Shown here: positions 17,401 through 24,803 of the stretch, piece after piece
Numbering within the stretch: position 1 is the first letter of the stretch
Layout of the letters: every line of letters starts with the position of its first letter
From: an uncultured Flavobacterium sp.
Lineage (GTDB): Bacteria > Bacteroidota > Bacteroidia > Flavobacteriales > Flavobacteriaceae
Length of the DNA stretch: 32,464 nucleotides
Direction: 5' to 3'
NCBI RefSeq assembly: GCF_946479975.1
Contig: NZ_CAMLIX010000027.1
Location: forward strand, 1 to 32,464
The notes under the pieces: model-generated
Databases searched by the model: none
What the model was told of the DNA's origin: nothing
Seen by the model: only the letters and a program-made list of their open reading frames with translations
Translations under genes and position numbers: made by a program

Positions 17401-20400
17401 AGATATTACAGATCTTAAAACAGCGGCCGAAGAAATTAAACGCAAACAAGAGCTCTTACAGGCGACGATGGACAGTTCTCCTGATATGATTCAGGTTTTT
17501 GAGTCGGTTAGAGATCAAAAAGGAGAAATCGTAGACTTTAAATGGATTTTAAACAACAATACATCCACTGAATACTATGGCGATGTAATTGGAAAAAGGC
17601 TTTTAGAACTTAATCCTGGAGTTGTAGATGAAGGAATCTTTGAAACCTTTAAACAAGTTGTGGAAAGTGGTGTCTCTAGTTTTGCAGAACGTCATTATAT
17701 ACACGAACAATTTAATGACTGGTTTTACCAATCTGCTGTTAAATTAAATGACGGAGTAGCAAGCACTACTGTAAAAATTACCAATCTTAAAAAAGCCGAA
17801 CAGGAAATAAAATCCAGCAGGGAATTTCTGCGCTCGATTCTTGACAGTTCATTAGATATTATACAGGTACTAAAAGCCATTCGTGATTCGAATGGAAAAA
17901 TTATCGATTTTGAATGGGTTGTTCAAAACAGTAGAGGTTTTGATCAAAACCAAGATGTTATTGGCGAAAAGCTCCTTGATAAAAACCCAGGTGTAATTGA
18001 AGCTGGTATTTTTGATAAGCTGGTTCAGGTTACTGAAACTGGTATACCAGTTGAAATGGAGCAATATTATTCAAACGAACAGTTTGAAGATATGTGGTTT
18101 TATCTCGCTATGGTGCGACAGGATGACGGCGTGGTAATGACAACCAGAAATATTACGGAGCAGATGAAGGCTGAGAAAGAACTTCTAGCTTTAAAAGACG
18201 AATTGGCCGAAAGAGCAAATGACCGTTATCTAGAATTATTTAATTCTATAGATGAAGGTTTTTGTATCATAAAAGTGCTTTTTGATGAAAATGACAAGCC
18301 TTATGACTATGTATTTATTGATGCCAATAAAGCTTTCAGTAAACAAACTGGAATAGCTGATCCGATTGGACAGAGCATGCTTGAAATAACGCCCGATCAT
18401 GAGCCTAACTGGTTTGAAATATATGGAAGAATTGCCAAAACACTACAGTCTGAAAGGTTTGAAAATGAGGCAAGAGAATTAGGATTTTTCTATGAAGTAT
18501 ATGCATTTCCTACTGGAAATCCAGAAGATCATCATGTAGCAGTTCTTTTTAATGATATTACAGAACGTAAAAAAGAAGAAAAAAAACAGCTTGCGATTTT
18601 AGAACTTAGTGATGCGCTGCGCACGCTCTCTGAGCCAGAAGACATCAAGAAATCTGCTATGACTGTAGCGTCATCTTATCTCAATGCTGAGGGTGCTTTT
18701 TACTATGATTCATTTTCTAAAAACTGCATTACTATTCCTTATACTAATCTGCAATCCTGCCCTTTTATTACTGAAGGCGGAACAGATGCACTATTAGAGC
18801 CTCGCTGGCTGGAGTATTTTTTATCGCACGAATATCTTATTGTAGAAAATACAGAAAGAGAGCCATTGCTTTCGCCGAAAGAAAGAAAAAAATGGAAAAA
18901 TGAAGGAATCGGAAGCCTTGTTGGTATTCCGGTTGTAAAAGATGGAGAACTACTGGCAATTCAGGCCGTGAGCCATAAAGATTCACGTCAATGGGAAAAA
19001 AGCGATGCTTTGCTTCTTAAGGAAACTGCTTTTAGAACTTGGACAGCCATAGACCGCGCATATGGACAGCAAGCTTTAAAAACTTCTAAAGAAAAATACC
19101 GTTATCTTTTTGATTCTATTGATGAAGGTTACTGTATTATAGAAGTTCTTTTTGATGAAAATGATAAACCTTACAATTGGATTTTTGTAGAGGTTAACCC
19201 TGCTTTTGCAAGAAACAATGGACTTACCAATGCGGAAGGAAAAACAATTTTGGAAACAACGCCTGATATCGAACCGAAATGGTTTGAAATATACGGACGT
19301 GTTGCAAAAACAGGAGAACCACTAAGATTCAAAGAAGAATCAAAAGCACTAAAACGTCATTTTGATTTGTACGCATTTCCAGTCGGGCATCCCGATGAAA
19401 ATCTGGTAGCCGTAATTTTTACCGATATTTCGCAACGTGTATTATCTGAGGAAGCCTTGAGACATTCTGAAGAACGTTTAAGAGTTACGATGAAAAGTGC
19501 TGTCGATTTTGTGATTATCACACTTGATGTGGAAGGCCGAATTGAACAATGGAACAGTGGCGCCGAACAGATTTTAGGTTATAGCGAAAAAGAAGTTCAA
19601 GGGGTTCATTTCTCCTTAATATTTACAGAAGAAGACCAGATTTCAGGTTTGCCACAAAAAGAACTTGAAAAAGCCCAAAAAGAAGGTCTGGCAGAAGATG
19701 GCCGCTGGCACCGTCGAAAAGATGGTTCTCACTTTTTTATGCAGGGAATCGTCCGTCCTATTTATAATCCTGAACTTACAGGTTACGTTAAAGTAGCCCG
19801 AGACATGACGGGGCATCAGCAGGCGCAGGAACAGCTTCGCATTTTTGAGGAAAGATCAAGAATCGCTTTAGAGTCGGCAGGAATGGCTTCTTGGGATTGG
19901 GACATCAAAAGTGATAAAATTTCTTGGAATGAAAACCACTATAAATTGCTGGGACTACAGGAAAAAGAAAACAACATTAATACCGCTTTTTTTGCCAAAT
20001 TTGTTCATCCAGAAGACCAAAGTATTGTTTTGCAAAACCTGAAACATGCGGTGGAAAAAGCTGGAGAGTTTATAGCCGAATTCCGTATCATCAGAGCTGA
20101 TAATGGAAACGTATACTGGATGAAAGGTTATGGAAGTACCGTTGCTGCCGAAAATGGTCGTGCAGTGCGTATGGTTGGAGTAATGTTTGATATTACCGAG
20201 CAGAAAAATTTCACAGAAGAATTAAGCAGACAAGTAAAAGACAGAACTTCGGAACTGGAACGCTCGAACGAAGATCTTCGCAGCTTTGCACATGCCGCAG
20301 GTCACGATCTAAAGGAACCCGTTAGAAAAATTAGAACTTTTCATTATAGAATTTTAGAAGAATTTGGTCATGTACTTCCAACCGAAATCAAAGGTTATTT

Positions 20401-20959
20401 GGAGAGAATCGAATCGGCTGCAGCTCGTATGTATGCCATGATTGACGGCGTACTTTTTTACTCTAAACTGGATTCTCAAAACGAACCAAAACAATTAATC
20501 AACCTAAATGATATTTTAGAAAATATAGAAGTTGATCTGGAAGTAATGATTGAAAATAAAAATGCATTAATCACAACCCGTAATATTCCTTCGGTGTATG
20601 GTCATAGTGCGTTGTTGTATCAGTTGTTTTACAATCTTATTCTTAATTCGCTAAAATTTTCTAAAAACAATATTCCTTCGGTTATAGAAATCAGTGCAAC
20701 AGAAAAAAACAACGAAGACATGCCGTATTGGGAAATACAGGTCAAAGACAACGGGATTGGATTTAATCCTGAACAGTCGCATAATATTTTTAATGCATTT
20801 ACCCGACTAAATAGTGCCGACCTTTATGAAGGTTCTGGAATTGGATTAGCACTATGCAAAAAGATTACAGAACGTTATAACGGAAGCATAAAAGCGGAGA
20901 GCAGCCCTGGTAACGGTTCTATTTTTACTGTAGTGCTGCCGATACTAAAACAACCTTAA
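14420..20959 (+). CDS. Giant CheB-CheR-multiPAS-GAF sensor histidine kinase (2179 aa)
   Basis: Domains in order, approximate residues: CheB 25-205 (Ser33 in GASAGG, His60 in VILHLSP, but Asn152 in GTGANGS where Asp is usual); CheR 225-487 (FFRD, GCATGEE, SCRNVMIYLN intact); PAS-like 527-645; Glu-rich coiled coil 657-744; PAS 744-851; coil; PAS 887-1001, 1012-1127, 1136-1247 and 1268-1384; GAF 1391-1551; PAS 1560-1674, 1682-1801 and 1811-1931; HisKA with GHDLKEPVRKI (His1962); HATPase 2027-2179 (NLILNSLKFS, KDNGIGF, GSGIGLALCKK). The kinase looks active. Two PAS pairs are internal duplicates: 1012-1127 with 1136-1247, and 1268-1384 with 1560-1674 (both contain VLFDENDKPY). No membrane segment, so it senses cytoplasmic signals. 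CheB-CheR-kinase fusions are known in environmental bacteria, but their role is poorly defined. A lone receiver follows after 10 bp. Confidence 0.93.
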   Translation: MKKTDTDSTDKRVKQLQDKPGKNDFLITGIGASAGGIQALQDFFSNVPKNSGVAYVVILHLSPDYDSQLTSVLQRHSKLTVKQVLDKETLEPDHIYVISPNKHLTIENNNITASANLLMEERRAPVDIFFRSMADEFGPRSIAVILSGTGANGSMGLKRVKERGGACFVQNPREAEYNEMPRSAISTNMVDEVLSVSKMPEKIIAYKNSIQNVEITDHPEKRSDDQQQALREIFTQLRIRTGHDFTNYKRPTLLRRIERRINISGLPDLPSYADFLHANPSEPSALLKDLLISVTNFFRDKKPFEVIEQEVLHQLFKDKTSQDQVRIWVPGCATGEEAYSLAILCAEITMGAIDAPKVQIFATDIDDAAISHAREGLYSLNDTADVSPERLRRFFNKEGDRYRIRREIRETIMFAAHNFLKDPPFSHLDMVSCRNVMIYLNHVAQERVVETFHFALKPGAYLFLGTSESVDGASDLYSVYNRENHIFQRRQVTPRSYPIPESTPTLHFEKFKTDTITQEQEKKILDRISFGDLHQQLLEEYAPPSLVVNEEFEILHLTERAGRYLQISGGEPTKNLLKLIKPELRLELRSALYQSGQRQAPVEARGLKVSINDVTEILTLKVRPVLRQGDTAKGFILVIFEPGNDDSTREILQSTDESLARQMEEELIRVKIQLRTANEQHDFQAEEMKASNEELQAMNEELRSAAEELETSKEELQSINEELRTVNQELKVKIEETSVASNNLQNIINSTDIGTIFLDRSFRVALYTPAAGSIFNLIPADYGRPLTDITHKLEYQQLQQDAETVLEKLNVIEKEVRTTDNSIYLMRLTPYRTDEDRINGIIITFINITERKKAEEALRTVEENYRHQLEQQVQERTAELKESRDQYLTLVENTPDVITRWDKNLKLIFANSAFEYKTGGSIEQLLGKTYLEMGQPEESAALYFESLEKALHTGDTVEHYKELSTPTGIIHLYSRMIPEKNDLGEVETILATARDITDLKTAAEEIKRKQELLQATMDSSPDMIQVFESVRDQKGEIVDFKWILNNNTSTEYYGDVIGKRLLELNPGVVDEGIFETFKQVVESGVSSFAERHYIHEQFNDWFYQSAVKLNDGVASTTVKITNLKKAEQEIKSSREFLRSILDSSLDIIQVLKAIRDSNGKIIDFEWVVQNSRGFDQNQDVIGEKLLDKNPGVIEAGIFDKLVQVTETGIPVEMEQYYSNEQFEDMWFYLAMVRQDDGVVMTTRNITEQMKAEKELLALKDELAERANDRYLELFNSIDEGFCIIKVLFDENDKPYDYVFIDANKAFSKQTGIADPIGQSMLEITPDHEPNWFEIYGRIAKTLQSERFENEARELGFFYEVYAFPTGNPEDHHVAVLFNDITERKKEEKKQLAILELSDALRTLSEPEDIKKSAMTVASSYLNAEGAFYYDSFSKNCITIPYTNLQSCPFITEGGTDALLEPRWLEYFLSHEYLIVENTEREPLLSPKERKKWKNEGIGSLVGIPVVKDGELLAIQAVSHKDSRQWEKSDALLLKETAFRTWTAIDRAYGQQALKTSKEKYRYLFDSIDEGYCIIEVLFDENDKPYNWIFVEVNPAFARNNGLTNAEGKTILETTPDIEPKWFEIYGRVAKTGEPLRFKEESKALKRHFDLYAFPVGHPDENLVAVIFTDISQRVLSEEALRHSEERLRVTMKSAVDFVIITLDVEGRIEQWNSGAEQILGYSEKEVQGVHFSLIFTEEDQISGLPQKELEKAQKEGLAEDGRWHRRKDGSHFFMQGIVRPIYNPELTGYVKVARDMTGHQQAQEQLRIFEERSRIALESAGMASWDWDIKSDKISWNENHYKLLGLQEKENNINTAFFAKFVHPEDQSIVLQNLKHAVEKAGEFIAEFRIIRADNGNVYWMKGYGSTVAAENGRAVRMVGVMFDITEQKNFTEELSRQVKDRTSELERSNEDLRSFAHAAGHDLKEPVRKIRTFHYRILEEFGHVLPTEIKGYLERIESAAARMYAMIDGVLFYSKLDSQNEPKQLINLNDILENIEVDLEVMIENKNALITTRNIPSVYGHSALLYQLFYNLILNSLKFSKNNIPSVIEISATEKNNEDMPYWEIQVKDNGIGFNPEQSHNIFNAFTRLNSADLYEGSGIGLALCKKITERYNGSIKAESSPGNGSIFTVVLPILKQP

Positions 20960-20969
20960 AACTTTTACT

Positions 20970-21401
20970 ATGCAGAAGATACTTTTAATAGATGATGATA
21001 AAGATGACAGAAGTTTTTTTCAAGACGCAGCAAATGCCGTGTCGGAATCAATTGAGATAATGGCTCTTGAAAATTGTTTTACTTTAATAAAAGATCTTGA
21101 AAACAATCTCATCCCGCAGCCTGAACTTATTATTATAGATATTAACATGCCGGAAAAAGATGGATGGGCATGCCTAAAGGAACTCAAAGATCATTCTGTC
21201 TATCGTAATATCCCTGTCATTATGTACTCGACAACAAATCCCGAACAGGGAGCAGAACAAGCCAAGAATGCTGGAGCTTTGAGCTTTTTCACCAAACCGT
21301 ACGACTTTAGAGAACTTAAGGAAACTGTCAAAGAAATAGCCGATCATCTTGAAAATGGAACGTTGATAGAACTACCTAAGTTGTCAAAACGTTTTTTTTA
21401 A
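20970..21401 (+). CDS. Single-domain response regulator (CheY/Rcp1-like)
   Basis: A 143-aa receiver with no output domain: acidic residues in LIDDDKDD (6-13), phosphoacceptor Asp57 in IDINMPEKDG, Thr88 in MYSTTN and Lys109 in FFTKPYD. The C-terminus has an extra tail of about 15 residues (LIELPKLSKRFF) compared with the lone receiver at 8586-8978. It begins 10 bp after the 2179-aa kinase stop, so it is cotranscribed and is the likely phosphate acceptor of that kinase. Transcription probably ends at the strong hairpin at 21455-21489. Confidence 0.93.
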   Translation: MQKILLIDDDKDDRSFFQDAANAVSESIEIMALENCFTLIKDLENNLIPQPELIIIDINMPEKDGWACLKELKDHSVYRNIPVIMYSTTNPEQGAEQAKNAGALSFFTKPYDFRELKETVKEIADHLENGTLIELPKLSKRFF

Positions 21402-21454
21402 TCATAATCGGCAAAACGATCATAACTTTTCGAAGAGAGATTCTTTACTTAATA

Positions 21455-21489
21455 AATAAAGCTGCCTCAGGGCAGCTTTATTATTTTTT
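21455..21489. terminator. Bidirectional terminator
   Basis: Perfect 12-bp stem AATAAAGCTGCC / GGCAGCTTTATT (21455-21466 and 21471-21482) with a 4-nt loop and a T-rich 3' side; A-rich on the other side. It sits between the convergent genes ending at 21401 (+) and 21509 (-). Confidence 0.85.
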
Positions 21490-21508
21490 AAATACATCAT
21501 AACGAATC

Positions 21509-21769
21509 TTAGAAGTCATTTTCTTGTTCATTATCTTCTGCATCATGTCCTTGCTGCTTAACAAGCTTGTTGTAAATTCCAAGAAGTAAAAATGGTGATG
21601 CCCATTGCCCTACAAAAAGTGCGCTGTGTCTTCTTCCCATACATTTTAAAGCCAGTGAAGTTCCCATCGCTGCTAAAGAAGCGTATAAAAATAAATCAGA
21701 TGGTATTTTTGAAGTTTGTTCCTCAATTGCTTTTGCAGAAGCTCCTTCGGTGTTTTCATTTTCTAACAT
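21509..21769 (-). CDS. Small membrane protein (86 aa), unknown function
   Basis: A charged N-terminus (MLENENTEGASAKAIEEQTS) precedes two hydrophobic segments, about residues 25-42 (SDLFLYASLAAMGTSLAL) and 50-67 (FVGQWASPFLLLGIYNKLV), then an acidic tail DAEDNEQENDF. Probably a two-helix inner-membrane protein. I do not recognise a named family. It has its own promoter of the direct-repeat type (21798-21856) and a shared terminator downstream, so it is transcribed alone. The promoter link to other envelope genes in the window suggests a joint response, which is inference. Confidence 0.7.
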   Translation of the reverse strand: MLENENTEGASAKAIEEQTSKIPSDLFLYASLAAMGTSLALKCMGRRHSALFVGQWASPFLLLGIYNKLVKQQGHDAEDNEQENDF

Positions 21770-21797
21770 AATATTTAGTTTTTAAATTAATATACCG

Positions 21798-21856
21798 CAA
21801 AGTAGAACTTCGGAGCAGCGTGTTTTTACAGAATTAAACTTGAGTATTACAAACTA
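21798..21856 (-). promoter_or_regulatory. Promoter with paired direct repeats for the gene starting at 21769
   Basis: On the minus strand: distal repeat TAGTTTGTAAT (21856-21846, weak), proximal repeat AATTCTGTAAA (21835-21825), starts 21 bp apart, and -7-like CTACTTTG (21805-21798) 30 bp after the start of the proximal repeat. The TTTG part of the -7 box is perfect, the TA is not. The leader is about 26 nt. Confidence 0.5.
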
Positions 21857-21922
21857 CAGACCATCAGCTTCTTAAAATCTTAAGGCAGTTATTTTCATCT
21901 TCATTATATTTAATGAACAAAA

Positions 21923-21956
21923 GAAAGCCCGAAATGAAATTTCACTTCGGGCTTTC
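21923..21956 (-). terminator. Terminator of the minus-strand lipoprotein gene
   Basis: A 17-bp stem with one mismatch (21923-21939 with 21940-21956), core AAAGCCCGAA / TTCGGGCTTT. On the minus strand it is followed by CTTTTGTTC, a modest T-rich run; the plus-strand side lacks one. It lies 48 bp after the lipoprotein stop. Confidence 0.7.
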
Positions 21957-22004
21957 CAAGTAAGAAAAGTAAAAAAGAGTTTTTAATAAATAGCTGCTGT
22001 AGAT

Positions 22005-22340
22005 TTATTTTCCTTGTGAGCCAGACCCTGAACCTGAAGAACCACTACCGCTGCTTCCAGAACTTCCAGATCCAGTACCTGTTCCAGTTCCAGGTTCTTG
22101 AGTACCAGTTCCCGTTCCTGTGCCATCTGTTCCTGTTCCTGTGCCCGTACCATTAGTGGTAGTAGAATCAACTTGCGTACTTGTAGTATCTGTTTGTGCG
22201 GGCATACCATCAGATGGAGTGGTCTGTTCATTATTATTGTATCCATCTCCCTCGGTATTGGCAGCATTGTTTTTACAAGATGTCATTACCGCTACAAATA
22301 GGGCTGCTGTGATAATCTGTGATTTTAATAACGTTTTCAT
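22005..22340 (-). CDS. Lipoprotein with Gly-Thr/Gly-Ser repeat tail (111 aa)
   Basis: The N-terminus MKTLLKSQIITAALFVAVMT followed by SC is a lipoprotein signal peptide with the lipidated Cys22. A polar linker with many Asn, Asp and Thr leads to a low-complexity tail from about residue 63: GT repeats (NGTGTGTGTDGTGTGTGT), then GS repeats (GSGSSGSSGSGSSGSGSGS) ending QGK. The mature protein has no globular domain and is probably an extended, flexible chain on a membrane surface. The coding DNA of the tail is itself repetitive, so length could vary between strains. Another open frame on the same bases is a shadow: only this one has a signal peptide and a matching promoter. The promoter is at 22366-22426. 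Confidence 0.75.
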   Translation of the reverse strand: MKTLLKSQIITAALFVAVMTSCKNNAANTEGDGYNNNEQTTPSDGMPAQTDTTSTQVDSTTTNGTGTGTGTDGTGTGTGTQEPGTGTGTGSGSSGSSGSGSSGSGSGSQGK

Positions 22341-22365
22341 ATCTATATATTTTTAAGTTAGATTC

Positions 22366-22426
22366 CAAATGTATAGGTGTTAACTCCCTGTCGCTTACAT
22401 AATTTCAAGATTCCGCTTATATAATT
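22366..22426 (-). promoter_or_regulatory. Promoter with paired direct repeats for the lipoprotein gene
   Basis: On the minus strand: distal repeat AATTATATAAG (22426-22416), proximal repeat AATTATGTAAG (22404-22394), starts 22 bp apart, both followed by CG. A perfect -7 box TACATTTG (22373-22366) begins 31 bp after the start of the proximal repeat. The leader is about 25 nt. This is the best-conserved repeat pair of the window. Confidence 0.7.
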
Positions 22427-22543
22427 TTATAAATCGAATTTCTAGCTGAGGTTAATTATTTACGCTTTGCAACGATTTTAAATAAAGTTTTTCAACTTCA
22501 TTCAAAAGATTTATTATCAAATTTCAACAACTTTAAACATGGG

Positions 22544-22602
22544 AATTCTGTAATTTATGAAAGAAATTATGTAAGCGATAATTGAGACGCCTTTTAAATT
22601 TG
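22544..22602 (+). promoter_or_regulatory. Promoter with paired direct repeats for the surface-protein operon
   Basis: Distal repeat AATTCTGTAAT (22544-22554), proximal repeat AATTATGTAAG (22565-22575), starts 21 bp apart, and a perfect -7 box TAAATTTG (22595-22602) 30 bp after the start of the proximal repeat. The leader to the ATG at 22740 is about 130 nt with no evident gene. With the divergent promoter at 22366-22426 this explains the 399-bp gap 22341-22739; the rest of the gap shows nothing else. Confidence 0.7.
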
Positions 22603-22739
22603 TTTTTAGGTAATGCTACTATGTAGAGCTATAAACTTTCAATAGCTGATCAGATTACTAAATAAAGTAATATACAAAATAGCTGGAAGAGGAAATTTCA
22701 AGTCGAAATCTCACCTAAATATAAATTCAACGTGACATT

Positions 22740-22940
22740 ATGAGATCCCCAAAACTAACTCTGTTTATTTACATTTTTATCCTTTTATCCTATATCGTCT
22801 CAGCGCAGGGAGGAGGACCTCCACCGCCTGGACTTCCCGATGATAAGCCAGATTTCCCTATTGACACCCATTCATCCAAATTACTTGCGGCAGGCATTGT
22901 TTTAGGATTCATCATATCGATGTCACGAAAAAAATCTTAA
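22740..22940 (+). CDS. Short exported protein with Pro-Ile-Asp plus membrane-anchor tail (PID-CTERM-like)
   Basis: A 66-aa protein: signal peptide MRSPKLTLFIYIFILLSYIV with likely cleavage after VSAQ, a short Gly/Pro linker (GGGPPPPGLPDDKPD), the motif FPID, one C-terminal membrane helix (about 45-60, LLAAGIVLGFIIS) and a basic end SRKKS. A conserved P-I-D followed by a helix and basic residues is the pattern of the short Bacteroidota proteins called PID-CTERM; I make this link from memory of the pattern. It is the first gene of an operon with two secreted surface proteins (40 bp and then 35 bp gaps). It may be a sorting or anchoring partner for them, which is inference. Confidence 0.65.
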   Translation: MRSPKLTLFIYIFILLSYIVSAQGGGPPPPGLPDDKPDFPIDTHSSKLLAAGIVLGFIISMSRKKS

Positions 22941-22980
22941 ATCAAAATACTAGTAAAACATTAACTCTGTACGATTGAAT

Positions 22981-24768
22981 ATGAAAAAACTATCGATGCT
23001 TTTTTTTATAGCGTTCAGCTCGAATTGCTTTTCCCAATTATATCTTGGTTCCAATTCAAGTATCTATGCTAAAAATGAAGTTTTGTATGTAAAACAAAAT
23101 CTTCATTTAAATACAGATTCCAATTTATATTTACGAAACAATGCACAATTCATTCAAGGTGGCAGCACAGTTTCGACCAACACCGGACTAGGAAAACTCT
23201 CTGTTTACCAAGAAGGTACATCAGATAATTTTGACTACAATTACTGGTGCTCTCCTGTTGGTGTCCCTTCCAATGCATCTGGCAATACCAATTTTGGAAT
23301 TTCACTACTTGGGCGCCCCGAAACTTCAACCGCTACAACTCCCGCTGTTATTCTGCCTGCGTCAAATTTAGACGGTACTGCTGTTCCGCTTGCAATTGCT
23401 CCTGCATGGATCTACAAACTAATAAATGCCTCCAATTATTCCCAGTGGATTCTTGTCGGCGGCGCTTCCTCTATATTACCTGGAGAAGGTTTTACCATGA
23501 AAGGTACCAGCGGTGCAGATCCAATTGATCCAGCAGGAATGGGAGTCGCAAATAATCCGGGAAGTGCACAGCGCTATGATTTTAGAGGAAAACCAAATGA
23601 TGGAAATATCAGCATCACACTTGGAGCAGGAAGTGCAACGCTAACAGGAAATCCCTATCCTTCTGCCCTTCATTTAAATGCTTTTTTATTAGATTCTGAC
23701 AATCGTACCCTGACTGGAGGAACGGCTTATTTTTGGCAGCAGGACCGCAGTGTAAACTCACATTACCTGAGTGCCTACCGTGGTGGCTATGGTGCCTACT
23801 CTCCTATCAACCTAAATGCAGAAGGTATTTATGTACCTCCAGCTTTTAATGCATACAATCAGGATGGAACCGTAAATTCCGGACCAAGTTCAGGATCAGG
23901 AACAGCAGTACAACGCCGTTATGCCCCAATTGGACAAGGCTTTCTTCTTAATGGAACATCTAATGGTACTGTAGTTTTTAAAAATGCGCATCGTACGCTT
24001 TTTAAAGAAGGTACTGGAGTTTCACAATTTGAAAAGTTCAGTCAGAAATCACAACAAGCAAGCCCATCAGAATCTTTATCTTATTTTAGATTAAATGTGG
24101 TGATTAACAACCAATTTACACGACAGCTTGCCCTTGCTTTTCTTGCTGAGGCAACAGATAGTGCCGACTTAGGAATAGATGCACTCAATATGACGACAGA
24201 CCTGCCTGAAGATGTAAATTTTTGGATTGATGATGCAGCCTATTTAATACAGGGAATCAATTTTGATGCTTCAAAAAAAATACCGCTAGTTGTAAAAACT
24301 TCGAAGGAAACGGCATTAAAATTCAACATTCCTGAAGCTCTTAATTTTGATACGTCGCAGCCCGTTTATCTGTATGATAAAATTTCAGATTCTTATCACG
24401 ACATCAAAAACAAAACCTATGAAATTTCTGTAACGCCTGGAACCTATACAGATAGATTTTTTATTGCCTTTACAGACCAGACGCTTAGTATTGAAGAGCC
24501 TTCAAATAAAGAGCAATTTGTTATCTATCAAGATCAATTCAATAAGAATATTAAAGCCTTTAACCCTGAACTTATCGTACTGAAATCTTTTACTTTATAT
24601 GATATGAAAGGCCAATCGGTTTTGAATAAAAAGGATTTACAAACAGAAAACCATTATGTTTTCTCCGCTTCTGGACTGCCTGCCGGCGTTTATATCGCAG
24701 AATTTATAACAGACGACGATCAGAGAATCACAAAAAAAATAATACTGTCTACCAACGGAAATAAATAA
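22981..24768 (+). CDS. Secreted protein with T9SS-type C-terminal sorting domain
   Basis: A 595-aa protein starting MKKLSMLFFIAFSSNCFSQ, a clear signal peptide. The frame also has a TTG at 22975, but the ATG at 22981 gives a normal signal peptide. The N-terminal region has GLGKLSVYQEGTSDNFDYNY and WCSPVG, a pattern common in large Bacteroidota surface proteins. The middle is rich in Gly, Ser, Thr and Asn. The last 80 residues (ELIVLKSFTLYDMKGQSVLN, SASGLPAGVYIAEF, ITKKIIL) are a typical type A sorting domain of the type IX secretion system, which is cleaved on export. The protein therefore probably reaches the outer surface or medium. It is second in the operon driven from 22544-22602. Its binding target is not visible. 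Confidence 0.85.
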   Translation: MKKLSMLFFIAFSSNCFSQLYLGSNSSIYAKNEVLYVKQNLHLNTDSNLYLRNNAQFIQGGSTVSTNTGLGKLSVYQEGTSDNFDYNYWCSPVGVPSNASGNTNFGISLLGRPETSTATTPAVILPASNLDGTAVPLAIAPAWIYKLINASNYSQWILVGGASSILPGEGFTMKGTSGADPIDPAGMGVANNPGSAQRYDFRGKPNDGNISITLGAGSATLTGNPYPSALHLNAFLLDSDNRTLTGGTAYFWQQDRSVNSHYLSAYRGGYGAYSPINLNAEGIYVPPAFNAYNQDGTVNSGPSSGSGTAVQRRYAPIGQGFLLNGTSNGTVVFKNAHRTLFKEGTGVSQFEKFSQKSQQASPSESLSYFRLNVVINNQFTRQLALAFLAEATDSADLGIDALNMTTDLPEDVNFWIDDAAYLIQGINFDASKKIPLVVKTSKETALKFNIPEALNFDTSQPVYLYDKISDSYHDIKNKTYEISVTPGTYTDRFFIAFTDQTLSIEEPSNKEQFVIYQDQFNKNIKAFNPELIVLKSFTLYDMKGQSVLNKKDLQTENHYVFSASGLPAGVYIAEFITDDDQRITKKIILSTNGNK

Positions 24769-24803
24769 AAAACTGAACGAAAGTAAAACTAAATACACCG
24801 TAT

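Noticed and set aside
9930..21401. Reading the CheB/CheR cluster as a chemotaxis operon
   Set aside because: No methyl-accepting receptor, CheA, CheW or motility gene is present, CheB lacks its receiver, and the fusions carry their own kinases; a non-chemotactic sensor system fits better.
22040..22160. Possible CRISPR or tandem-repeat array
   Set aside because: The repeats are 6-12 bp degenerate codon repeats without unique spacers; they encode the Gly-rich tail.
21983..22356. Alternative frames over the lipoprotein gene on both strands
   Set aside because: They come from the repetitive GT/GS coding DNA, which stays open in several frames. Only 22005-22340 has a lipoprotein signal, a matching promoter and a terminator.
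22975..22980. TTG start for the T9SS-type protein
   Set aside because: Six bases later an ATG gives a standard MKK signal peptide; the TTG adds only two residues.
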